A stretch of DNA of 64,000 nt from Xestospongia bergquistia. Taxonomy: Eukaryota; Porifera; Demospongiae; Haplosclerida; Petrosiidae. The stretch spans positions 1,625,501-1,689,500 of the forward strand of contig OZ014425.1 in the NCBI GenBank assembly GCA_963965975.1, written 5' to 3'. Shown here piece by piece: positions 32,901-44,920 of the stretch. The translations under genes and the position numbers were made by a program. Numbering within the stretch: the stretch's first letter is position 1; each line of letters starts with the position of its first letter. Under the pieces are notes generated by a model. The model saw nothing but the letters and a program-made list of their open reading frames with translations. It made no database searches and was not told the DNA's origin.

Positions 32901-32993
32901 GTTTAGGCATTGGCTGTTCCACAGCCTGAAGAATGGACACGCCTCCAACAAACTTTGGCAGAATTACAACAAGCTATGGCCGGAGCTGTGTAG
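29960..32993 (+). CDS. DYNC1I: Cytoplasmic dynein-1 intermediate chain
   Basis: Scaffold subunit of the dynein-1 motor; the N terminus binds dynactin p150. Start [20 protein letters not shown], a charged single helix as in DYNC1I1/2. A Ser/Thr-rich linker follows, including a light-chain-binding type region (exons about 30290-30450 and 30495-30602). An acidic region and [20 protein letters not shown] come next (30766-30987). The WD40 propeller begins [20 protein letters not shown]. The blade sequences [40 protein letters not shown] and [16 protein letters not shown] are nearly invariant in the family. The C terminus is [17 protein letters not shown]-like. An in-frame ATG does not lie upstream of 29960. 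The polypyrimidine tract at 31180-31225 is in an intron. Confidence 0.95.
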
Positions 32994-33333
32994 GCATTGT
33001 ATTCTATTCTAATTTCTCAATTCTTCTCTGGTTTATTAAATGTACAAAGTTTTTAAATTATTATTGATCTGTATGTGTTTAGCAATTAGTACAAAAATTG
33101 GACAATCATATTGGCTTTAATTTGTTTGTTTTGTAATGAAAAAAATTGTAGCAATAATAATTGTTAGAAAAAATGAAACAATAAATTTGTTTGCAATTGA
33201 GATATTATAATGTGAAATGGAAAATGGTACACCTTCAGCTGAAATAATATAAATAAATTAATTATGCTGACAATGGAAAGAAATGAAGGAAAAGGATCAA
33301 CTTTGAAAGTATTAATAAAAACTAAGAATATAT

Positions 33334-35417
33334 TCAAGCAGTTTGTGTTTGTGGTGGTTTATTATTAGTGGACTTCTTTTTACTATAATAAGCATCAACT
33401 CCTAATGCAACAAACACTAGAACAACAGCTATCCACTGTCTAGGTAGTAATGCATTACCAAATATAACAACAGATGCTAAAATTGTAAAAAATTTACGAG
33501 TTGTTGTGATGACAGCACAAGTCAATGGACCAAAGACAGTGATTGTTGTAAATATAAAGATTTGACCGATACCACTAGTTATACTAAATGCTATCAGGTT
33601 TAATATAATTTCAGGATGACGTGATACAAATCCAAGAGCTTCAATACCCTCTCCACTAAAAATAAGTGCTGTGTAGAAGAAAAGAGATGGATAACATCTG
33701 GTAATGAACACTACCACATAATATATGGGATTGTTCAGGATGATCCACCCTGATAACAACAGTAAGGTTAGCCTATGTGGTGTCACTCTATATTAATATC
33801 ATGCTTTTAGTGTGTTTAGGGGGTTGGGTTTAGGGTGGGGCTTAGTATAATAACACTATTGTAGCATTCTCACATTATACAACACTGAGTATTGTGACAC
33901 AACAGGTTTGTCATAATAGACTTTCATATCTGAGATATCAAAGTTTTTCTAACTATTATAGTTAGTTCTAGAAAAAAATGACCCATGACTAGATACCAAA
34001 TGTCCACGCCAAAGAAAGTACAAGAGTTAGTTATACTGGGAAAGAAGCGGGCCAGGTCATTTTACATTCAACTAAGTTGTAGAAGACGTTAATTATAAGG
34101 AACACATCCTAAAAACTCAAGCAAACTCATTTGTTACATTACTATGTGTTTATTAAAGGGGTAGTCATTATAATTGTGTGAACTGACCTATTGTTAGATA
34201 TATTGGTGCATAAAAATTGACACCATACATCATTTGAAGAGCTGTTGTCTCGTGTCCATGTCTCAGTTTGTCTTGAATCACACCAGTAAGACCATCCAAT
34301 GTAAGTGAAAGAAACTATACAATAAAATATAAGAACTATACAATTATAATATTGTGTACAACTTACTACTAGTAATTCTCCAATGCCTATCGTATCAAAG
34401 AGTTTAAAAGAGTTTAGAGATGAGTTGTCATCTATAACATGTTTTTGATGATTAGGAGGGTCTTTGTACAAGAATAAAGCCACTCCTATTACCATTGTTA
34501 AGATACAAATGTACTTCACTAGAGGGTATGATCTTTTACCGAGGAGTACTCCTAGAATTAAGACTGGAATTGGTTTTGTAGACTTCCCTAATACCTAACA
34601 TAAAAGAACCAGTTAACAAAGATTGTTAACATTTATCTGATTTTCTATTCACTACTTCTCCTACTATACATCTCTGGTCCATCTATTCATTCATTCATTC
34701 TTCTATCTCACAAACCTGTGTTGGATAACTAATGAAGGCCAGAGCAGCATTACTGGAGACCATGGCACCAACATAAGTCAATGTCAGTGTTCCAAATAAG
34801 GAATATGGTTTTATTGTCAATGTCTCTCCTTTATACCATGCAACTATAAGAGAGAATAAACAGTTTAGATGACAATATCTAATGATATAATGTAACATAC
34901 CAGTTCTAGCTACTATACAATTTACAATACATTGAAAACAGACTTGAAACATGAAGTAATGAAATCTTTCATCACCAAACTTGTTCTTTGTACTAAAAGA
35001 AAAAATCAATTTATTATCAATCAGTGTTAATGAATAGTCAATTAATGAAAAGAGGTTGGGTTTTATAACCCAGACGAAAAGGCAGTTGTGTCTAGGAAAG
35101 TTTGAAAAGTCTAAAACTTCAGATTTATTATTTTTAAAGAGAGAGAGAGAGAGGGTTGTCAGAACACACACAATATTTAACAAATACTAACAGTATATAT
35201 TTAGTTGTCTCACTTACATCCTTTCTTGAAGAAGGCCATATATAAAATAACTGAAAAATATTCCGAGAAAACAAGACAATAACAGCCATGAGCTACCTCC
35301 TGCCTCCATTTTCGTTCTTTTGTCTTTTACTTCTGGACCACGTATCTCTTCAATATTATTGCCCACATGACCGTTGGCTTCACTTGAAGACACTACACTA
35401 CGTTGTCTCAAAGCCAT
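33334..35417 (-). CDS. SLC35B1: SLC35B1-like ER nucleotide transporter
   Basis: ER membrane carrier; the human protein is reported as an ATP/ADP exchanger of the ER. Start at 35417. About ten membrane segments. Signature stretches: LSCFLGIFFSYFIYGLLQER, TYVGAMVSSNAALAFISYPT, then QVLGKSTKPIPVLILGVLLG, LVSLTLDGLTGVIQDKLRHG (from exons near 34220-34370), and VFGPLTCAVITTTRKFFTIL. Exons are separated by short introns near 34590, 34850-34900 and 35000-35200. The cytosolic C terminus is Lys-rich (KKKSTNNK), as in ER-retained members. The N-terminal 45 residues ahead of the first membrane segment are longer than in the human protein. Confidence 0.93.
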
Positions 35418-35649
35418 AACACGAACACACCACTGTCTTAGGGCCAGTATTGACCACTAAAGTATTTAGTTACAAAAATTATGATTCTTTAAATGAAACC
35501 AAAACAATGGGTGTGTCATTATAAATTGACCAATGAAAATACAACACGTTTTCTTCTGAATGGCAAATATTTTAAGTCTGATACAAACTATACTAATATT
35601 AATATTACTATTATTTAATTTTAATTTAGTGATTGGGTTGCCGTCATCT

Positions 35650-37371
35650 TTATATGTTATCACCATATCTAGAAAGAGAACGATATGAACAGACGAGATA
35701 TTAATGACTTACTGTTGTAATTTTGTTCTCAATTCTTTAATTTGATCAGATTTACTTTTCAACATTGTTTTCATTGTCCTAAACTGAGCTGTGTCAGAAA
35801 CTTTTCGTTCCAATTCTTCTTTAGTCCTTTCTAATTCCTTTTGTACTCTTAACAACTCTTCCTAAACAACAAAATATAAGATGAGGAGATATAAACAGTC
35901 CATACAGTTGTTTGACTGTGTTTTTCTTCAATATTCTTAGAGTTTTCTTTGGCCTTAATGCACTCAAGTTGAAGGGAAGTAAGTTGTTTCTTTAAAGCAG
36001 AGACATTTTCATGTTCTTTGTCATCTTTTACATGAGCAGAAGTAGTTGATAGTTGTGATTTCAACTTGTCTTTCTCTTCAAGAAACGAAGAAGCCTAACA
36101 GTAAGAATAATACATCAAGAACACATATGTATAGCACATGTACAGTGATTAGAGTCACTATTATAAACAGATATGTTATTCCTATAGTTATGTATATGAT
36201 ACCCACACAACCATATCATTGCTCTTGTAATTATTAACAAACTAAACAGCTTAACTTTGATCAGTTACTTTCTTATAAATAATAGAATATTATCAAGTGG
36301 TCATGGTGACTGGGAAAATGTCCTTGTGACAAATTGTAATAGTTACCTTTCTTTCTAGCATTTTAATTCTGTCTTTGAGTTTCTCATTTTCAGACGTCAA
36401 TCTCCCAATTTCCTATAATCAAACTATAACAATAATGATATAATTGTTGTAATAACCTTCTGTAAAAGATTCTCTCCTCCTGTAAAATTGAGAGGTTCAA
36501 GAAGTTTTCGAGAATAAGGTGATGATTGAAGAGAAAGAGAAGATGTAGCTGTAGTTAGTTGCTGTTCATAAGCAGCCATTCCTTTTAATAATTCTCTATT
36601 AAAAAAAGTTAATAAATAACAAAACAATTAACAAACAACACAACAATTGAGTTAAGAGGATTATCTGCTATAGTACTTACAAACTGTCTAGTTCTGCAAT
36701 CTGTGGTTGCATTTTTACATAAACCTTTTCAGCCTGTTGAAATAATTGACGTAAAAGGAGGGCGGAGACATGGGAGGAGTTAATTAGTTCAGCTTCTAAA
36801 TCGGCTTGAATAGCCGTCCAAATCCCCATGATCATATCTTGAACCTGTATCAATCAATGACATGAAATGATGTGATCATGTGAGTGAAGTTAACACATTT
36901 AACAAAATCACAAGTTGTCATGTATTGTGTAAAATCTGCTATATAGAGTTTTTATAGCAAGTGCAAATAATAATTAACCAAGTATCTATATCATTAAAAA
37001 TATTATATTGTGGATATTGTTGACATGAAAATAGCTACACACTCAATCCTTCCCTTAAGTACTTGTCCCCACTCCCCATGCTGACATCTGGGCAGAAACT
37101 GAATTCCTTCTACCGCCTAAACCTTAATCCCTAACTATGAGATTGTTACCTCAGAGTTTGTGAAGGTATTGTCTTCCTTTAACTGTGCTTCTGTGAGCGA
37201 ATCAAAAGCTGACTGGATGGATCGTAAACATTGAGAGCGTTTACGACGAGCGAATTGAAGATATTCTTGAATGTATTTCTCGTGATAATTCAGTCCTAAC
37301 TCTAGCGCCTAAATGAAGAAGGGGAGGGGCCACCAACATACAATGTCTCTGTTATGTTGTAAACACACCAT
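35650..37371 (-). CDS. LZTFL1: LZTFL1 (BBS17), ciliary traffic regulator
   Basis: Coiled-coil cytoplasmic protein that binds and limits the BBSome. The start ATG is the last codon of an exon (37371-37369), then a GTGTGT donor. The next exon reads ALELGLNYHEKYIQEYLQFA, matching human MAELGLNEHHQNEVINYMRF. The order then matches LZTFL1: IWTAIQADLEAELINSSHVS, ALLLRQLFQQAEKVYVKMQP, ELLKGMAAYEQQ. A long leucine-rich coiled coil follows over exons near 36360-36415, 36000-36095, 35870-36010 and 35710-35860. The C terminus is KLQQYGDNI, stop at 35650, counterpart of human LAQYEPED. A 5' exon at about 37383-37447 is part of the untranslated leader or carries in-frame codons before the ATG. Confidence 0.93.
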
Positions 37372-38485
37372 TTTGTATTTGTATGTTCTGTCAGACTTGT
37401 CTTCCACTAGTCTCTTACAAAGAGGAAGCCTCACTTCAGTACGTACTTGCTAGTAACAATTATTTTGAAATAATATTGACCACACCCAAATTATGCCAAC
37501 AATGAGGATAGAATAATTAATTACTGTTGTGTTACTATTACTTAGCATTTTAGTATTTGGAGGCGGCCAACTTCAAGCTGGCTGTAAATATAAAGTCAAA
37601 CATTAGATCATGTCTCTCAGTCCATAATACATTACCAAAAACACTACTGTCACAATAGACAGAAAGCCTATACTTTTAGATGCTCTTTCGAAGAGTTTTT
37701 TTGTGTCTTGCTACTTCAGTGTGATGTTCAAACAATTAAAAAGATGTAGTACTATCAACTTATAATTGTTTGATTTCATTTTCTCAATCTGTGATCACAT
37801 TATCATCATTACATTATAGATGAAATTTGTTGAGTTAAATGTTGTAAGGAATCACATTACTCAAGTTATCAGTTCAATGTCATTCAGAAGGGACTGATCA
37901 TGAGAAGTACTTCAATACAATTATTGGTATTTGACAAGGAAAACTAACTTGATCATTACCAGAATACCATACTTTGACAAGTTAAAGACACTAAATCAAG
38001 ACACTGCTAAAATGTACTTTAGATACATAGGCCTGTACCCAGGGGGTGCATGTGCACCCTCCTTTCAAGCATTAACTCAGATGAGTAAAACTCATAAAAG
38101 ATTTTCCAGTTGATTGAGCAATAGGCATGCATCAGCAAGTATGCATCTGATCAGGGAGGTGTAACTGTTAATAGTTGGGTAGTATCACTGACAGCACAGT
38201 ACAAATGCAGGTGACTCATGCCACATATGCACCCCCCTTTTCAAAAGTCTGCGTACGGGCCTGATATATCATTTATTACAGAGACTATATTAATACAACT
38301 AACTTAATAAGAATTCACACAACTTTAAGTACCAAAAAAAATTAACTTAAAGTATTAGTACAAATTAAAAAACATACTTGAAGTACGAACATGTAACTTA
38401 TATCACTAAAATGACACTGAATACACAAAATATGGAAAGAGTCAGATCTAGGAATGCATCATTTGATGCCAGCATTATTTACTTA
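37372..38485. other. Intergenic stretch with a MITE-like element
   Basis: Contains the leader exon region of the LZTFL1 gene (about 37383-37650), then AT-rich DNA and the 234-base element at 38029-38262. No other coding signal is seen. Confidence 0.5.
38029..38262. mobile_element. MITE-like element with 14-bp terminal inverted repeats
   Basis: Left end AGGCCTGTACCCAG and right end (reverse complement) AGGCCCGTACGCAG match at 12 of 14 positions. Both ends continue into a G-run plus GTGCATRTG-like sequence (GGGGGTGCATGTG, GGGGGGTGCATATG). Flanks GATACAT and GATATAT could be an old 7-8 bp target duplication. No transposase. Superfamily unsure; hAT-like termini are one option. Confidence 0.55.
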
Positions 38486-39283
38486 TTATGTCTTTGGTCT
38501 TGCGGCAGCATTTTCTAAAAGTAGACTTCTAGAATATTCTGGTAATGCAACATAATGTGAGCTCAAATATCCAGTTTCACACAGAAACAGCCATCTTTCG
38601 ATGTCGGTTCTACAACTTGAAATGAGGTACCATCCAAAGTGAAACTCCAACAAGTCAGTCTTGTTGATATAGCCAGTATCAAGAAGAGTCCTTTCAGTAC
38701 CTTTTTGACTATAGAATGCAACTTTTATTACTGGTACTTCTTTAGATACAGGTCCTGCAGCCCGAATACAATAGTCACTTGGTAATGGATAGCTTGGTTT
38801 GTTTTCACCTGGTACAGTAGCTGGTTGAAATTGCACAGCTCTTATTGTTCTAAAATGATTAAAGGATGGTATCCATGATGAGATGATATAATATTGAGTG
38901 GCGTGTTTCATCTTAGGATCTTCAGTTTTGCAACCTCTAGTATTTGTTATATAGAACATCTGTTTGTGATTTTCATTTAAAACTGAGCAGATATAGCGAG
39001 CAGGGTCATCGAATATTGAACAGGTGGGAGATGATCGAAAAATCACACGATCTGTTGTCATTTGAAGAGAAGGAATCAATGCTGTAAGTATTAATGCCAG
39101 GAGTGCAAATCCTGCAACACACGACAACAACCAACGCCATCCTTCGGTCCTGGTATCAGATGCCTTCCAGAAAACTGGAACAAAGGTATAAAATCCTACA
39201 AAAAATAGAAGAGAAGAAGTTATGGGATAACCTAGACACTTGTCAACAAATAATCCTGCCACTCTAGCACGCAGTTCATCCAT
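38486..39283 (-). CDS. Unknown two-pass membrane protein, intronless
   Basis: A single-exon frame of 265 codons from ATG at 39283 (a GTG two codons upstream is not used). Residues about 18-38 (YPITSSLLFFVGFYTFVPVF) and 52-76 (LLSCVAGFALLALILTALIP) are clear membrane helices. The rest is a soluble domain with Cys pairs and FHFGWYLISSCRTDIERWLF near the C terminus. I recognise no family. Lack of introns contrasts with almost all neighbours, which may point to a retrocopy origin or a lineage-specific gene. The frame is intact along its whole length and has normal codon use for the region, so it is probably real. Confidence 0.7.
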   Translation of the reverse strand: MDELRARVAGLFVDKCLGYPITSSLLFFVGFYTFVPVFWKASDTRTEGWRWLLSCVAGFALLALILTALIPSLQMTTDRVIFRSSPTCSIFDDPARYICSVLNENHKQMFYITNTRGCKTEDPKMKHATQYYIISSWIPSFNHFRTIRAVQFQPATVPGENKPSYPLPSDYCIRAAGPVSKEVPVIKVAFYSQKGTERTLLDTGYINKTDLLEFHFGWYLISSCRTDIERWLFLCETGYLSSHYVALPEYSRSLLLENAAARPKT

Positions 39284-39646
39284 TTTCACTTCTGAAAGCG
39301 CTAGTGTATGTTATTAACTGACTCCTCCTTTAGCATGGGTGGGGCTATGTTAAGTTACTATCTCACCCTTTATTATTAGCATCTTAATATAATGCAATTA
39401 TTATTAACTCAATAAAAATATGATCAATCTCCTGGAGATAATTGAGTGGATTTTTGTGCTGTTACAGAACTGTAAATAACAATGCAAGAACTGAAGTTGG
39501 AGTCAAATTGGAGATACAAATAAATATTTATTGTGTAGTTCCTGTTATATTAATTTATAATAATTATTGTGCAGGTGCCCCGCCCTCTAAAAATTATAAC
39601 TACCGACAATATAGACTTCCTGCAGTACGATAGCAATTTGTTTATC

Positions 39647-39707
39647 GTCTCGCGTTGGCAGACGTACGATGGCGGAAAGTGTCTTCGTACGTCTGGCCAC
39701 GTGAGAC
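39647..39707. mobile_element. 61-bp palindromic mini-element, copy 2
   Basis: Same length as copy 1 at 16304-16364. Starts GTCTCGCGTTGGCAGACGTA and ends GTCTGGCCACGTGAGAC. The inner arms CAGACGTACGA and TCGTACGTCTG are exact inverted copies. TA follows on the right (39708-39709); the left base pair is TC. Better preserved inner arms than copy 1. Confidence 0.6.
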
Positions 39708-39781
39708 TATTTCATTTACGAAAAGGCTATTCTTGAGTTTTTCTATTATTTGACGAACTTACTTTACTCTATATATTATTG

Positions 39782-40117
39782 ATGACTATTCCTATGTTAT
39801 TGTATTCTCTGATAATAAGTCTTTTTGAGTTCATCTATTATGTGACCATTTCCCTTCCTGGTTTAACCTACCATCTCATTATAGCAGTTTTTGAGGTAGT
39901 CTGTTATGCGACTATCTCCCTTCCTGGTTTAACTTACTACCTGATTAGAGCAGTTTTTGAGTTAGTCTATCATATGACAATGGCTTTTCCTGGAGTAGTC
40001 TATTACCCAATGTCAGCTTTCATTGAATTAACTTTTAATCTGTCGATGATCATTGTTGGATTTTTTTATCATGTGTTGATGGCCGCTCTTGAAATATTCT
40101 ACAATTTGGCTCAATGA
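39782..40117 (+). CDS. Small hydrophobic protein of five 22-residue repeats
   Basis: ATG at 39782, 111 codons. The protein is made of a 22-residue unit repeated about five times: YSLIISLFEFIYYVTISLPG, YHLIIAVFEVVCYATISLPG, YYLIRAVFELVYHMTMAFPG, YYPMSAFIELTFNLSMIIVG, YHVLMAALEIFYNLAQ, each with two more residues. The pattern Y-h-h-h-x-A-h-F/h-E-h-h-Y puts one acidic Glu and several Tyr in each predicted membrane helix, with a Pro-Gly turn. I know no family with this layout. It could be a lineage-specific membrane or pore-like protein, or a non-coding repeat with an open frame. The first three DNA units are similar enough to suggest recent 66-base duplications. Confidence 0.5.
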   Translation: MTIPMLLYSLIISLFEFIYYVTISLPGLTYHLIIAVFEVVCYATISLPGLTYYLIRAVFELVYHMTMAFPGVVYYPMSAFIELTFNLSMIIVGFFYHVLMAALEIFYNLAQ

Positions 40118-40373
40118 CTGTCCAGTTTTATCTCTGATCTCTTTACACATGTCATTATTAATTACCATGATTATGACAATTATTTCCTACAGTGTTACTT
40201 CTGTATACTTTTCATTAAAAGAATTGCAAAAATGTATACAACATTATCATTCTTATGTATATAGGTAATAACTATGATGTTATAGTCTAACCAAATACTG
40301 GGGGATAGAATCAAATGTGTGCTACTGCATTCAGTCTTGATGTTATATACCAGTTTTGGGAATATTATATATT

Positions 40374-43365
40374 CTATAGTACTAATATTACTAGCAGTAT
40401 TGTAACTAGTACAATTATAGTGATAATAGGTGTACTGTTTGTTGCTCTGCCATTAGTCATTAATAATGGATATAGGAAGTCTTCAGGAAGTGTTCTTGTT
40501 GTGAGAGATGTGGTTTTAAGGACTTCTTCTGGAACTGAATAAGCTGGAACAAATGTGATAGTTGTCTCCAGAGAGAGTGAGAGTAAAGGTGAGGAGGAAG
40601 AGCACAACGGACCAGAACACTGTAATAATGATAATATTAATGTCTGCATGCTCTATAAATATAAAGATTATCTGTTACATTATAATGACTGGTATACTCT
40701 AGATCTATGGAGAACTACTTGGTGAGAATTAGTTATGTCTTGGCAAATTAATATAGGCAGTAGTAAATTTTTAGCTTGTAGTAGGTGGAGTCTCCTATAT
40801 ACGTGATCTTCATCTAGACAAGAGGCCCATATCCACAGAGATCACTGACTACAGTAGGCATGGCCACAATCGGCCCAGACACTATAGTTAAACCAGGCTT
40901 TGTATTAAGGCTGTATTGAGTTGAGTCAGGGATATTATCATCAATTATGCAGTGCTAACTATTACAGCCAAATTTAATACACTAAATATTTAATAAATCT
41001 TAAGAAGACTGAAAATAATTTTGCAATATACAAGCTAAGATCACAAGGTCTACTGCATAAACAATTCTAATAGATATGCATACGTAATAATAATTATTAT
41101 ATAATGTATAATCTTTAAATGAAGCAATACATTATTATCAGATATCAAACACAATATTGTGTCATTATAACTGGTGTTATGGTCTTACCAATGCTGTAAG
41201 ATCTTGAGTAAGAAATCTTATTTGAGCTCCTGTAATAAAAGCCTCAGGAGAATTAACTTGACCAGAATAAGAGTATAAGAGAATGAACTGAATACCAGTT
41301 ATAACTGAAAGACACTAAAGGGATAATTACATCAATACTAGTTCATGTGTGTGTAACTTACTCCAACTGTATTAGGAATATTGGTCACATCTAGTAGAGG
41401 TATCCATTGTGAGAGATCTCTTGGATCTGAATTACCATATATGGCAATCCTGTCAACTCTAGGCTCTGCTCCCAGCAATAGATTGAGTGTTTGTTGTGTG
41501 ATACCTTCACAGCCAGAGAGAACTTGAGATGAAGCAAGTCTAAGGGAAAGATAGACTAGAGAACTACACAATAATGTCATATACCTTAGTATGCAAGAGG
41601 TTTTCATGCTATCCCTAAATGTCACACTCTCTCTATCACCATCACATTCACCTCTGCTCCCTGCCTTTAAAACTGTTAACCAGTCCATTTGATTTAAGTT
41701 TACATTGACCTCGTTACTATCAGACAATAAATTACCAGCTAAAACAGGTTGTCCATCCAAATACCCAGGATTACCAGATCTTCTAACATCAGCCCCTTCA
41801 ATTAACTGAGTTAAATTAGTCTCATTAGAATCTAACCCAGAAACAGAAAAGAAATGAACAGAAAATTGTTGCTGAACAGGTCCACTCATAACCTTTCCAA
41901 TAGAAACATCAACAAAGGCTTTTACAAGACCTTGAGAACCTCTATGTAATACATTGTAATTAATAGTCAATAATGCATTGTCACAAATCATTGATGTTTC
42001 ATTATATACTGGTGGTGATATAGTATCATCACATGACACTTGCTGACCAATCAGATTGTAGCATTTAATGTTTCTAGTTTCAAATTGTATCAGAGAGTTG
42101 TTGCCATTCTGCAAGTAGGGAGTTGTAGATAGAGAGAAATTATTGTAGTAATTAAGAGCATTAAATAAGGAGCATTCTCTACCTCCTACTCTTAAATAAC
42201 GAGTACATGTTGAGGTCTGATTATTTAGAAAAGTGATCGGGTTGCCATCATGACATACATCGCCATTTAATGAAGTGGGCAGGGCCAAGTAACCAAGGAT
42301 ACTCGAGTCATAAATAATGGAGAGTGGATCACCTGACTTATAAAATTCGTTAGTAGATGGAGTAAATGAAGATGGAGGTATGGTCAAATCTCCAGTTCTA
42401 GAAAAGATTAGCAATTGATTGTTGAGTTCATTTAGTGTAGTTATAATAATAGAGGTAGGAAACATTGTACGACCTGGATAGTTATCAGTATAAACACAAA
42501 ATAAACCAGAACCTCTAGAACTTAGTAAAGAAGATCGGAAGAGTGCAGTAGATGAGAGACAATGAGAAGTAAGAGAACTAGAACAATGAGAGGTTAATTA
42601 TTGCTAGTGTCATAGTTCATTTCTTTACCTCATTTCAATATTAAGACATTGTGAGAATGTTTCTATATCATTAGGTGTACAGTTAGGATCACAACAACAA
42701 TCTGTATCACATGACTGAACTTGAAGGTCACATGAACAACTTGTGACTAGTACAAAATAAAATAAACACATCATAATTTTATTCTGGTAGAGAAGCTTAC
42801 CACTTCTAAAAATATCTGTAAGATTAACAGAAGCTAGAGTATTTGATGGTATGACAGTAGATACAAGTGTAGTTGTAAGTGTAGATGATATCCTATAGAA
42901 TAATAATAGGATACAAGATGACCAACTTTACTGTTTACATTATACACATTATTGAGAATTTATAATACAGAATAGTAATAAAGGATTATATAAAATTGGT
43001 CCAGTAGCTTTCAATTGTTGAGATGTGTGGGTCAAGCCCACTATTGTACAGTCTTTCCAGATGAAAAGGAAAGTACCATGAACTTACTCTGTAGTATATG
43101 ATGAAGAGATAGTAGGAGATACAGTTGATGTAGACAAACTACTCGAACTAGACGCTAAAGGTAAGAGAACAGAACTATCTAAAGATATGATATCATCTGA
43201 ACTAAGAGAGGTGGGCTGTATTAACTGAATAATTAAAGAACTGCTGGACATTAAATCGTCTGTAGAGAGAGAGCTGAAGTCTAGGCCATTATCGGAGAAA
43301 TTAAGAGATTTACAGAGAGGGAGAAGAAAAACGAACAGCTGAAAACACTGATAACAGTACTCCAT
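40374..43365 (-). CDS. TCTN: Tectonic-family ciliary transition-zone protein
   Basis: Secreted/membrane protein of the transition-zone (MKS/B9) complex. Start MEYCYQCFQLFVFLLPLC at 43365 acts as a signal peptide. A Ser/Thr-rich region follows, then the Cys-rich block CSCDLQVQSCDTDCCCDPNC (exon about 42618-42748), a tectonic hallmark. The large central exon (about 41587-42585) has NYPGRTMFPTSIII, CTRYLRVGGRECS, and GNPGYLDGQPVLAG, all typical of the family domain. A 45-base intron at about 41540-41586 is in frame and stop-free. The exon near 41180-41313 gives QIRFLTQDLTAL. The last exon (40374-40608) gives ETTITFVPAYSVPEE and a C-terminal membrane helix PIITIIVLVTILLVILVL. Which of TCTN1/2/3 cannot be said; the terminal helix favours a TCTN2/3-like form. 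Confidence 0.92.
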
Positions 43366-43419
43366 CTTGAGAGGGCGTGGTTGCAGCATTAGTTTAATTA
43401 ACTGGTTTATTAACATATT

Positions 43420-44920
43420 TGATACTCTAAAATGAATAAAAGTATAAAATTGATATAATAAAATATTGTCTATGTTAATGTCTTGATAGACACAGTAGTA
43501 TTTAATAAGTTATGTTTGTCATTGTAATAAGAGAGTATAGACTTCTATGATAATATTGACCATATATGTCCAGATATTGGGAAGTGATATTAGGTAGATG
43601 AAACTGTGATCATCATTGAATACTATGAAAATAGGTGTGGTCTCAATATGAATCTACAGGGTTAAAATAAATACACCAATAATAATTATTATTACTTCAT
43701 TAATAGTGCACAATTATTTGATACTTGGTATATAATATAATTACAAATAAAATTATGATGTAAGTTCTATTATCCTAATCACTTGACATAAATCAAATTA
43801 TCCAATACTTCCTATATCAGTTCATTAAATGTATTCATTGATATTGTAAATATATCAATTATCTATCAATTTATTACCTGTTGTTTATTATTTGTTCAAA
43901 TAACTTCATTCCTTAATTATCAGGATATATAATTAATATAGATAGTATCAGTAGAAGCTGAATTACCTGAATAAATAGAATTAGGTAACTAACAGTAAAG
44001 ACATAATTAATAAATGGATGAAAATTTATCTAAATGAATACATCTAAATATTGTCTTTTGATTTAATAATTATTTTATGAAAATTTACAAATATTTTTAT
44101 TAATAGTTAATAATTTTTCATGTATTATTAGGTGACATCCTAGTTTCAGTACATTCCTATTTTACAGCATTATACATGACCACACCCTAAATTTCATCAA
44201 AATACACATAATTACTCAAAAGTAAGTTTGCTTGTTATAACTTCAAAATTTGCTCATAAAAGTACCTTGGTCAACATTTAACATGATAAATTTTAAACTA
44301 CACTAGTTCTCAAGATAATTATTATCTACAATAACATACTAATACTGTACATTATTATCTTCTATCATTATCTGATAACTTCAAGGGAATTCCATACTAA
44401 GTAATCGAGGCTATGATAGATATCATGGATATAGTAGGTGTGGTCTCGACAGATACAAACCAATTCAACATTAATATGATACAATTTGTTAGTTATATTA
44501 ATAGAATTTGTGCATAATTTATAGACTGTAGTAGTGTACTCATTTAACTATATATATGGGAGGAGTTACCTTTGGTGATGTCATTAACAGCTTAACATAT
44601 TGATATATTGTGAAGAAATATGTTTAATTAGGACATTTACTAGATCATCATATACAGTTGTAGATTATCATGTTGTAACCAATATCTCTACTAGTATCTC
44701 CTTTGACAATCAATGTCACTGACTAGTCTGAATGCACAAGTAATATTTAATACAAACATGACAAATAGTAGGTGTGGTCTCTATTCAAACCTATATATAG
44801 ATATGAAGAAGTGTACTATAAGTAATGATCATTAATATTATTATGTACCTTTCAGTTGAGGTATGTACATGTGTAAGAATGTGACCATTGAGAGAATATG
44901 TTAGATAAAAAAAGTCTCTA
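43420..44920. other. Gene-poor AT-rich spacer
   Basis: 1.5 kb with no convincing ORF. A short repeat, TAGGTGTGGTCTC, occurs near 43632, 44432 and 44767 with loosely similar flanks (ATGA...AAATAG). This may be a decayed dispersed repeat. It separates the conserved gene run from the ankyrin-rich region. Confidence 0.5.

Noticed and set aside
40315-40542. Plus-strand hydrophobic ORF that could be a small membrane protein
   Set aside because: It lies antisense to the last tectonic exon (40374-40608), which joins in phase to the rest of that gene and explains the hydrophobic segment.
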